Part shown: positions 57,467 to 64,000 of the stretch, one piece after another
How positions within the stretch are numbered: position 1 is the first letter of the stretch
How the letters are laid out: every line of letters begins with the position of its first letter
From: Ideonella oryzae
GTDB taxonomy: Bacteria; Pseudomonadota; Gammaproteobacteria; Burkholderiales; Burkholderiaceae_C
DNA length: 64,000 bases
Direction of reading: 5' to 3'
Assembly: GCF_024055665.1 (NCBI RefSeq)
Contig: NZ_JAMXMC010000004.1
Span: 310,001 to 374,000, forward strand
Notes under the pieces: generated by a model
What the model was told of the DNA's origin: nothing
The model's database searches: none
Seen by the model: the letters and a program-made list of their open reading frames with translations, nothing else
Program-made: the position numbers and the translations under genes

Positions 57467-59149
57467 ATGCCGCTGGCCACCTTGCGGGCTGCCCTGCAGC
57501 CCTTCCGCCCCCGCGCCCTGACCGCACTGAAAGGGCTCAGCCGGGAGCAGCTCGTCGCCGACTTCGGCGCGGGCCTCACCGTGGGCATCGTCGCCCTGCC
57601 GCTGGCCATGGCCTTTGCCATCGCCTCCGGCGTCAAGCCCGAAGCCGGGCTGTTCACCGCCATCATCGCGGGCTTCCTGATCTCCGCCCTGGGCGGGTCC
57701 AACGTCCAGATCGGGGGCCCAGCCGGTGCCTTCATCGTCATCGTCTACGGCATCGTCGACCGCTACGGCTTGGCCAACCTGCTGATCGCCACCTCGCTGG
57801 CCGGCGTGCTGCTGTTCGCGATGGGCCTGTTCAAGCTCGGGGCGCTGGTGCGCTTCATCCCGGTGTCCATCGTGATCGGCTTCACCAACGGCATCGCGGT
57901 GCTGATCGGCCTGTCGCAGTTCAAGGACGCCCTGGGCCTGCCCATCGCCAAGATGCCGGGCGACTTCTTCGCCCAGCTGCGCACCCTGGCCGAGCACGCC
58001 GGACAGATCAACCCCTGGGCCCTGGCGCTGACCGGCGGCTGCCTGGCCCTGGTGGTCGTCTGGCCCAAGAGCTACACCATGCCAGTCGGCGTTCGCCTGG
58101 GCTGGCACCACCGCCTGCGGCGCGTGGCCGCCCACCTGCCCGGCACGGTGGTGGCGCTGGCGGGCGCCACGCTGCTCACCCGCGGGCTGCACCTGCCGGT
58201 GGAGACCATCGGCAGCCGCTTCGGCGGCATTCCCCAGGGCCTGCCGGGCTTCGAGCTGCCCGCCCTGTCCTGGGACAGTGCCAAGCAGCTGTTCATCCCG
58301 ACCGTGACGATCGCCCTGCTGGGGTCCATTGAATCCCTGCTTTGCGCCCGGGTGGCCGACAACGCCGCCGACATCCCCCGCCATGACCCCAACCAGGAGC
58401 TGATGGCCCAGGGCGTGGCGAACTTCGTCAGCCCCTTCTTCGGCGGCATCCCGGCCACCGGCACCATCGCCCGCACCGTCACCAATGTGCGGGCCGGCGG
58501 TCGCACGCCGCTGGCGGGCATCGTCCATGCGGCCACCCTGCTGCTCATCGTGCTGGTGGCCGCGCCGCTGGCCGCGGGCATTCCGCTGGCGGCCATGGCC
58601 GGCATCCTGCTGTTCGTGGCCTGGAACATGGGCGAGTGGCGCGAGTTCGCCCGGCTGCGCCAGTTCCGCTGGCCCTACCGCCTGCTGCTGGTGGGCACCT
58701 TCGTGCTGACGGTGGTCTTCGACCTCACGGTCGCGGTGGAAGTGGGCCTGGTCTCGGCCTGCGCCTTCTTCATCGTGCGCATGGGCTCGCTGTTCCAGGT
58801 CCGGCCCAGCACGCCAGCGCAGGCCCCCGCCGGGGTGCAGGTGATGGAACTCTACGGCGCGCTGTTCTTCGGCGCGGTGGACAAGCTGGAGGACCTGCCG
58901 GCCCGGCTGCCCGAAGGCACCCAGCGCGTGGTGCTGGACCTGCACCGCCTGGTGGCGATGGACACCTCCGGCCTGGAGGCCCTGCACCAGCTGCAGCAGG
59001 CCCTGCAGCGGCGTGGCATCACGATGGACCTGGCCCGGGCCGCCGAAGCGCCGCTGTCGCTGCTGGAGCGCTCAGGCTTCGCCGACGAGCTGGGGCCGCT
59101 GCACCTGTGGCCCACCTTGGAAGCGGCGCTGGCCCCGGCCGGCCGCTGA
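57467..59149 (+). CDS. SulP-family anion transporter with STAS domain
   Basis: A 560-residue inner-membrane permease of the SLC26/SulP family, for sulfate, bicarbonate or another anion. The transport domain opens with DFGAGLTVGIVALPLAMAFA and includes GGSNVQIGGPAGAFIVIV, GFTNGIAVLIGLSQ and the segment NQELMAQGVANFVSPFFGG, then PATGTIARTVTNVRAGGRT. A C-terminal STAS domain (about 455-555) carries MDTSGLEALHQL. The substrate cannot be read from sequence. GGAG precedes ATG 57467. Divergent from tag. Confidence 0.9.
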   Translation: MPLATLRAALQPFRPRALTALKGLSREQLVADFGAGLTVGIVALPLAMAFAIASGVKPEAGLFTAIIAGFLISALGGSNVQIGGPAGAFIVIVYGIVDRYGLANLLIATSLAGVLLFAMGLFKLGALVRFIPVSIVIGFTNGIAVLIGLSQFKDALGLPIAKMPGDFFAQLRTLAEHAGQINPWALALTGGCLALVVVWPKSYTMPVGVRLGWHHRLRRVAAHLPGTVVALAGATLLTRGLHLPVETIGSRFGGIPQGLPGFELPALSWDSAKQLFIPTVTIALLGSIESLLCARVADNAADIPRHDPNQELMAQGVANFVSPFFGGIPATGTIARTVTNVRAGGRTPLAGIVHAATLLLIVLVAAPLAAGIPLAAMAGILLFVAWNMGEWREFARLRQFRWPYRLLLVGTFVLTVVFDLTVAVEVGLVSACAFFIVRMGSLFQVRPSTPAQAPAGVQVMELYGALFFGAVDKLEDLPARLPEGTQRVVLDLHRLVAMDTSGLEALHQLQQALQRRGITMDLARAAEAPLSLLERSGFADELGPLHLWPTLEAALAPAGR

Positions 59150-59155
59150 AGGCGC

Positions 59156-60691
59156 TCAGTCCCAGGCGGCGTCGGTTCGACGCAAGGCCTGCAGGACCTG
59201 GTCACATCGCAACCCCTGGGTCTGGCGCTGAGCCTGCAGCCAGCCCACCGCCCACCAGGCCCGAGGCTCCTGCTCAGCCGCCTGGGCGAACAGGGCCTGT
59301 GCCAGCGCCTGGTCGTGCTCGGAGCCCAGGGCATCCTGGGCCTCGCGCAGCGCGGCCAGATGGCGGGCCAGCGCCTTGGCCGGCCACAGGCTGGCGCTCA
59401 TCTCCAGCAGATAGCGCAGGCGCTTGACGCGCTTGCGCAAGCGGTGATGGGCCGCCTCGTCCAGGGCGGCATAGGCCTTGGCATCGCGCCGCACCTGCTT
59501 GTGCAGCGGCGCCAGGCAGGCCCGCATCCAGCGCCGCAGCGAAGGCCGGTCCGCGGTCCCGGCAGGCAGCCCCCCCGGGGTCTGGACAAAGGCCAGCAGG
59601 GCGATCAGCAGTCGGGTGAAGCCGGGGTGGCGCAGTTCGGCCCCCACGTCCACGTCCGCACCGGTGGGCTGCAAGGCGTCCGTCCAAGGGGCGCCGGCCG
59701 CCTGCAGCGCCGGCAGCAGGCCCTGGGCCAGGGCGTCGCGGTCGCGCTGCAGGCCCAGTCGGCGGAAGACCTCGGCCAGCGCGGCCTCCCAGGCCGGGTC
59801 GGCCTGCAGGCCCGCGGCCTCAGGGGGCACCAGCACGCGCAGCACGGTGCGCAGCCGGCGCAGGCCGATGCGGCACTGGCGCAGGTACTCGTCCCGCTCG
59901 CCCAGCGCCGGCAGCGCCGCATCGGCCAGCACGGCGGCATTGGCCAAGACCTGGCCCAGGGCCGCCCGCAGCAAGGACTGCAGGGCACGTTCAGGCCGCT
60001 GGCTGTTGCGCAGCACAGGCGCCTCACCCCGCGCCGGCGGCGAGGCCCAGCGCCCGGCCGCCAGCAGGTGGCCACGCTCGGCCTTGCTGCGCACATCCAG
60101 CCACAGACCGTGGCGGTCCACCCAGCGCCGGGCCAGGGCCAGCAGATCGGCCGGCTCGCCCTGCACCAGCTCGAACTCCAGTTCGCACACCGGCCATTCG
60201 CGCCCGCCCGCCCGGATCATGCCGACATCGAAGGCCAGCTCCACCCGGGCGCCCCCGGGCAGGCGGACCACCCGGCTCAGACGCTGGATATCGGTCTCGA
60301 AATGCACCGCCAGGCCCTGTGCCTGCCCATCGCCCGCCAGCACGCCGATGCCCAGGGCGCGGGCCAGGGCAGCGGCCGCGGGCGTGTCGGCATGGCGCGC
60401 CAGATCCGGGTCCGGCGGCAGCTCGCCACCGGGCAACACCACCTCGTGCTCCAGCCGCTGCATCGGGTTGTCGCCCTCGGCCTTGAAGGTCTGCACCCAG
60501 TGGGCGCCTTCGTCACGCAGGCGCAGCGCGGCCCGCGCCCGCGCCAGGCGGCGGTCCGGCGTGTCCAGGTAGCGGGCCCGCAACCGCTGCCGACGGGCCT
60601 GGGCCGTGCCCACGGCGCGACGCACCGCGGCCTCGGCGCCCGCTGGCACCTGGAACTTCAATTCGATCTCGAACACGGTCAGGCCCCTCAT
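59156..60691 (-). CDS. CYTH-CHAD domain protein (inorganic triphosphatase-like)
   Basis: A 511-residue two-domain cytoplasmic protein. The N-terminal CYTH tunnel domain (about 5-215) has EIELKFQV (ExExK signature), YLDTPDRRLARARAALRLR and ELEFELVQGEP, as in inorganic triphosphatase YgiF. The C-terminal CHAD domain (about 230-505) is helical with conserved basic/His positions (RIGLRRLRTVLR, HHRLRKRVKRLRYLLEM), which bind polyphosphate in characterised members. Start ATG 60691 (MRGLTVFEIELKF). It lies 6 bp from the convergent SulP gene. Confidence 0.9.
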   Translation of the reverse strand: MRGLTVFEIELKFQVPAGAEAAVRRAVGTAQARRQRLRARYLDTPDRRLARARAALRLRDEGAHWVQTFKAEGDNPMQRLEHEVVLPGGELPPDPDLARHADTPAAAALARALGIGVLAGDGQAQGLAVHFETDIQRLSRVVRLPGGARVELAFDVGMIRAGGREWPVCELEFELVQGEPADLLALARRWVDRHGLWLDVRSKAERGHLLAAGRWASPPARGEAPVLRNSQRPERALQSLLRAALGQVLANAAVLADAALPALGERDEYLRQCRIGLRRLRTVLRVLVPPEAAGLQADPAWEAALAEVFRRLGLQRDRDALAQGLLPALQAAGAPWTDALQPTGADVDVGAELRHPGFTRLLIALLAFVQTPGGLPAGTADRPSLRRWMRACLAPLHKQVRRDAKAYAALDEAAHHRLRKRVKRLRYLLEMSASLWPAKALARHLAALREAQDALGSEHDQALAQALFAQAAEQEPRAWWAVGWLQAQRQTQGLRCDQVLQALRRTDAAWD

Positions 60692-60743
60692 GCAGCAGAA
60701 AACAGGCTGCAGCAGATTCTGCCCGCAGCGCCAGGCAGGCGCG

Positions 60744-61532
60744 ATGACAGTGACCTACCATCGACCCATGGCGCCCCCCGACCCCGCAGCACCGATCGAC
60801 CTGCCCACCTGGGCCGCCCTGGAAGCCGCCGCCTGGGCCGCCTGGCCCGCACTGTCCGAAGCCGACCATGCCGGCTGGCGGCTGCGCACGGCCCAGGGCT
60901 ACACCAAGCGTGCCAACTCGGCCAATGCTGACCTGTCGGCACAGGCCCTGGCGGCGCACGATCTGGATGCCATCGAGGCCCATTACGCTGGGCAGGGCCT
61001 GCCGGCCATCTTCCGGCTGACCGAGCCCGGCCCCCAACCCGCCCTGGACGCCACGCTGGCGCAGCGCGGGTACCGGCGGGTGGACCCGTCGCTGGTGCTC
61101 TGGCGTCCACTCGGTCCCGCAGACAGCGGCGGCCCCGCCCCCGCCACCCGGCCCTGGGCCGATTGGCTGGCAGCCTTCCAGTCCGTGTCCGGCAAGCTGG
61201 GCCCGGGTCAGGCCACCCACCTGGCCATGCTGCAATCCATCACGGATGCCTGTGCACCGACGGTGTGGCCCGCCCATGACCCGCGCAGCGTCGGTCTGGC
61301 GGTGCGGCACCAGGGCTGGGCCGGCCTGTTCGATGTGGCCACCGCGCCCGACGCCCGCCGACAGGGCCTGGCCCGTGCGCTGTGCCAGCAACTGCTGGGC
61401 TGGGCTGCGGCCCAGGGCGCCCACCACGCCTACCTGCAGGTGGTGGAGGCCAACACCGCAGCCCGCACGCTCTACGCCCAGCTGGGCTTCGTGACGGCCT
61501 ACCGCTACTGGTACCGGGTGAAGGCCAGCTGA
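60744..61532 (+). CDS. GNAT-family N-acetyltransferase
   Basis: A 262-residue protein with a C-terminal GNAT fold. The acetyl-CoA loop is DARRQGLARALCQQLLG and the following strand-helix YLQVVEANTAARTLYAQLGF is typical. The N-terminal ~130 residues (GWRLRTAQGYTKRANSANA, then GLPAIFRLTEPG) resemble the first half of tandem GNAT proteins. The substrate is unknown. ATG 60744 is favoured by AGGCAGG upstream. ATG 60768 is an alternative. Confidence 0.85.
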   Translation: MTVTYHRPMAPPDPAAPIDLPTWAALEAAAWAAWPALSEADHAGWRLRTAQGYTKRANSANADLSAQALAAHDLDAIEAHYAGQGLPAIFRLTEPGPQPALDATLAQRGYRRVDPSLVLWRPLGPADSGGPAPATRPWADWLAAFQSVSGKLGPGQATHLAMLQSITDACAPTVWPAHDPRSVGLAVRHQGWAGLFDVATAPDARRQGLARALCQQLLGWAAAQGAHHAYLQVVEANTAARTLYAQLGFVTAYRYWYRVKAS

Positions 61533-61598
61533 CACCGCGCCCCGCTAGAATCCGGGCTTCCTGCCGACACTGAAGGCGCGCGAGCGCCCGTTCCTGCC

Positions 61599-61802
61599 AT
61601 GCCGCTGTTCTGGAAGCCCTACAAGTCCGAGATCACCCAGTTCATCGACGAGCTCAAGACCAAGCGCCCGTCGCTGGAGGCCGAGCAGCGTGCCGGCCGT
61701 GGCCTGCTGTGGGACCGCCCGCAGGACCGCGAGGCCGAGGCCGAGTTCAAGGCTTCCCGCGTGGCTCAGCAGCCCTACGTCTACCAGACCCACGGCCACT
61801 GA
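61599..61802 (+). CDS. DUF3460 protein
   Basis: A 67-residue protein of a betaproteobacterial family of unknown function. It matches the family in its start (LFWKPYKSEITQFIDELK) and end (FKASRVAQQPYVYQT). It has no signal or membrane segment. A -10-like TAGAAT lies at 61546-61551. It is usually found directly before scpA, as here. Confidence 0.85.
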   Translation: MPLFWKPYKSEITQFIDELKTKRPSLEAEQRAGRGLLWDRPQDREAEAEFKASRVAQQPYVYQTHGH

Positions 61803-61827
61803 GCCGTGTGGCCCAACGCGGGCTGAC

Positions 61828-62739
61828 GTGAACGAGCCGCTCCCCGACGCCCTCCCGCCCGAGTTGCCCGAACCGCCCATCCCTTCGGAGGCGATGGGGC
61901 CGGTCACCGAGCTGCCGCCGCCGGTGGCGCCCGAGGTGGACACCCCCGCCATGGTGGATGGGGTGGCGGTGGCCCGCCTGTACGGCGAACCGCTGTTCGC
62001 CCTGCCCAACGACCTCTACATCCCGCCGGATGCGCTGGAGGTCTTCCTGGAGGCCTTCCAGGGGCCGCTGGATCTACTGCTCTACCTGATCCGCAAGCAG
62101 AACTTCAACATCCTCGACATCCCGATGGCGGATGTCACGCGGCAGTATCTGACCTATGTGGATCAGATCCGGGCGCACAACCTCGAACTGGCGGCCGACT
62201 ATCTGCTGATGGCGGCCATGCTCATCGAGATCAAGTCGCGCATGCTGCTGCCCCCCAAGCCCAGCGAGAACGGCGAAGAGGCCGAGGATCCGCGGGCCGA
62301 GTTGGTGCGCCGGCTGCTCGAATACGAGCAGATGAAGCTGGCCGCGGCCCGTCTGGACAGCCTGCCGGTGATGGGGCGCGATTTCCTGCGGGCGCAGGTC
62401 CATGTCGAGCAGTCCATCCAGACCCGCTTTCCAGAAGTCTCGCTGGTCGACATCCAGGAGGCCTGGCGCGACATCCTGCGGCGCGCCAAGCTCAACCAGC
62501 ACCACCGCATCACGCGCGAGCAGCTCTCGGTGCGCGAGTACATGAGTGTGGTGCTGCGCCGCCTGCAGGGCGAGCGCTTCGTCGAGTTCCAGGACCTGTT
62601 CGACGTGAGCCAGGGCTCGCCGGTGGTGGTGGTGACCTTCATCGCGATGCTGGAACTGGCCCGCGAGCGCCTGCTTGAGATCACCCAGGCCGAAGCCTTC
62701 GCGCCGATCTACGTGCGCCTGGCTTACCAGCCCACCTGA
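61828..62739 (+). CDS. scpA: Segregation and condensation protein A
   Basis: The kleisin of the SMC-ScpAB complex that compacts the chromosome. The family signature follows an acidic/proline-rich N-terminal stretch of about 70 residues: FQGPLDLLLYLIRKQNFNIL, DIPMADVTRQYLTYVDQ and ADYLLMAAMLIEIKSRMLLP. The C-terminal winged helix is VVTFIAMLELARERLLEI. The start is uncertain: GTG 61828 is the only upstream candidate in frame before a stop, and ATG 61893 would shorten the variable part. No scpB or smc lies in the window. Confidence 0.9.
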   Translation: MNEPLPDALPPELPEPPIPSEAMGPVTELPPPVAPEVDTPAMVDGVAVARLYGEPLFALPNDLYIPPDALEVFLEAFQGPLDLLLYLIRKQNFNILDIPMADVTRQYLTYVDQIRAHNLELAADYLLMAAMLIEIKSRMLLPPKPSENGEEAEDPRAELVRRLLEYEQMKLAAARLDSLPVMGRDFLRAQVHVEQSIQTRFPEVSLVDIQEAWRDILRRAKLNQHHRITREQLSVREYMSVVLRRLQGERFVEFQDLFDVSQGSPVVVVTFIAMLELARERLLEITQAEAFAPIYVRLAYQPT

Positions 62740-62760
62740 GGTCTGGCGCCGCGGCGCGGC

Positions 62761-63474
62761 TCAGCGCAGGGGCGTGACCGCGGCCGGCCCGTTGCGCTTG
62801 GCGCCCAGCTGACTGACCGCCAGCACCGCCTGCGTGCGCGAATTCACCCCCAGGGCCCGCAGCACGGCCTGCACATGGTCCTTCACCGTCTCCACGGACA
62901 GCCCCAGGCGCCGGGCGATTTCCTTGTTGGGCTTGCCCTGCAAGAGCAGGCTCAGCACATCAGCCTGACGAGGGGTCAGCCCCAGCGTCTCGAAGGAAGG
63001 CAGGGTCTGGTAAGGCACCGCCTCACCATGACCGGTGCCTGCGGCAGGCTGGAGCGAGGTCCGGGTGGACAGGGGATCGGGCAGTCCCATGGGCGGCACG
63101 AAGATGCCCCCGTCCAGGATCAACCGCAGCGCATCGGCCAGGGCGCCGGTGCTCATCCGCTTGGGCAGGTAGCCACAGGCGCCCAGATCGATGGACTGGA
63201 TGACATCGGCTGCGTGGTCGGTGGCAGAGGACACCACCACGGGCACCTCGGGGTGGTTGATCCGCAGTTCGGCCAGCAGGGCATAGCCCTCACCGGGCGC
63301 GCCCAGTTGGAGATCCAGCAGCACCAGACCGCAGGCGCCACCGTGGGCCATGGCCTCCCTCAGTTCGGCGGGCGTGCAGACGTTGCGCACCGTGACCCCC
63401 GGCCGGATGTCTTCCAGCAACGCCTGGAAGGCCCAGAGGATCAGGGGATGGTTGTCAGCCAACAGGATATGCAT
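62761..63474 (-). CDS. NarL/LuxR-family response regulator
   Basis: A 237-residue DNA-binding regulator. The receiver domain (about 1-125) has the acidic pair in LLADNHP, the phospho-acceptor Asp in LVLLDLQLG, the conserved Ser/Thr in VVSSAT and Lys in GYLPKR. The LuxR-type helix-turn-helix (about 170-230) reads LTPRQADVLSLLLQGKPNKEIARRL, with VETVKDHVQAVLRALGV. No kinase gene adjoins it, so its partner is unknown. Start ATG 63474, with GGGAG unusually close. Confidence 0.9.
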   Translation of the reverse strand: MHILLADNHPLILWAFQALLEDIRPGVTVRNVCTPAELREAMAHGGACGLVLLDLQLGAPGEGYALLAELRINHPEVPVVVSSATDHAADVIQSIDLGACGYLPKRMSTGALADALRLILDGGIFVPPMGLPDPLSTRTSLQPAAGTGHGEAVPYQTLPSFETLGLTPRQADVLSLLLQGKPNKEIARRLGLSVETVKDHVQAVLRALGVNSRTQAVLAVSQLGAKRNGPAAVTPLR

Positions 63475-63588
63475 GGCTCCCAGCGTGGGCAGCAGCGCAA
63501 CTGCGCATGCGCCCGAAGTTGTTGTTGTGCCCTCAGTGTAAGGAAACACACGTCAACACGCATCCATCTCCCGGCGGGTCTGGGGAAC

Positions 63589-64000
63589 TCAGCGGTCCTG
63601 GCACCACTGCAGCAAGGGGCCCCATTGATCCAGGTCACGTTCGACCCGACTGGGTGTCACGTCCCAGAGCGTCAGCCCGTGGGCTGCCAGATGCACGTAG
63701 TTCTGGGTGTCTCGCAGCGTGGCCACCAGCGGCGCCTTCAGCGTGGCCAGGAACTCCTGCAGACGGTCCTGGGCGATGGTGTGGTCCTTGACCCGCATGC
63801 CCACCAGGCCGATCTGGACCCTCTTGGTCAACTCGAGCTCGGCCATCTCCTGGAGGAAACCGTGGATGGCCTGGATGTCGAACAGGCTGGGCTGCAGGGG
63901 AATCAGCAGGCGATCGACCTGGGCCATCACGGCCCTGAGCTTCTTGCCGTGCAGGCCCGCCGGGGTGTCCACCACCGCCCGATCCACCCCCTTGGGCGGG
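63589..64000 (-). CDS. ParA-like ATPase, C-terminal part (cut by right edge)
   Basis: About 137 C-terminal residues of a deviant-Walker ATPase whose start lies beyond the window. The first visible residues include a Walker B-type strand DRAVVDTPAGLHG. These are followed by QVDRLLIPLQPSLFDIQAIHGFL, IGLVGMRVKDHTIAQDRLQEFLA and a C-terminal helix, the order seen in ParA/MinD-like proteins. The nucleotide-binding P-loop is outside the window. No ParB-like partner is visible on the inner side. Confidence 0.8.
   Translation of the reverse strand, partial: PPKGVDRAVVDTPAGLHGKKLRAVMAQVDRLLIPLQPSLFDIQAIHGFLQEMAELELTKRVQIGLVGMRVKDHTIAQDRLQEFLATLKAPLVATLRDTQNYVHLAAHGLTLWDVTPSRVERDLDQWGPLLQWCQDR

Overview
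The window is a dense, GC-rich, mostly housekeeping stretch of a betaproteobacterial chromosome. It most likely comes from the Burkholderiales, in the Rubrivivax/Leptothrix/Ideonella/Roseateles neighbourhood. This rests on gene order (hupB-tRNA-Val-ppiD, uvrC-lipoprotein-pgsA, earP-efp, rpsP-rimM-trmD-rplS, folK-pcnB-HAD-hda, DUF3579/argD-argF, DUF3460-scpA) and on protein character, not on a database search. I see no insertion sequence, prophage, CRISPR array, rRNA or integron. Almost every gap is under 300 bp.

Layout. 1-2073: a membrane histidine kinase that may continue off the left edge. 2.1-8.1 kb: a minus-strand block with tRNA-His, ppiD, tRNA-Val, hupB, pgsA, a lipoprotein and uvrC. 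8.1-12.9 kb: a plus-strand block with earP and its substrate efp, then a DUF3445 protein overlapping mnmC. 12.9-17.6 kb: rpiA, pyrD, orn, a Ste24-like protease and rsgA. 17.6-21.7 kb: a CobD-like membrane protein, a Nudix hydrolase and the rpsP-rimM-trmD-rplS operon. 21.9-24.0 kb: a TM2 protein, a Pit phosphate permease and its DUF47 partner, with a phosphate-box-like repeat nearby. 24.2-30.3 kb: folK, pcnB, a HAD phosphatase, hda, a SirB1-like protein and murJ. 30.5-36.4 kb: rpsT, DUF3579, argD-argF, then a tightly overlapping metallophosphoesterase, kinase/universal-stress fusion and cysteine-cluster gene. 36.5-41.2 kb: kynB-kynU-kynA (tryptophan to anthranilate) and an aminopeptidase P. 41.2-49.4 kb: a PEGA-type lipoprotein, ettA, a GGDEF/EAL protein, a DEAD-box helicase and an Aer-like chemoreceptor behind a sigma-28-type promoter. 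49.5-52.1 kb: a beta-CASP nuclease and an MgtC/DUF4010 membrane protein. 52.1-57.3 kb: a prolyl-4-hydroxylase-like enzyme, yaaA, an esterase, metG and tag. 57.5-64 kb: a SulP transporter, a CYTH-CHAD protein, a GNAT enzyme, DUF3460, scpA, a NarL-type regulator and the C-terminal part of a ParA-like protein cut by the right edge.

Functional themes are translation and its quality control (efp with its arginine rhamnosyltransferase, mnmC, trmD, rimM, rsgA, ettA, metG, ribosomal proteins S16, S20 and L19, two tRNAs), RNA metabolism (orn, pcnB, DEAD helicase, beta-CASP nuclease), phosphate handling, and signalling. Most operons show 1-14 nt overlaps, implying translational coupling. The least described assembly is the phosphoesterase / kinase-USP / CxxCxxCC cluster at 33.8-36.4 kb. 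The best regulatory signals are the sigma-28-like promoter at 47.4 kb and the phased TGTCA repeats at 24.1 kb.
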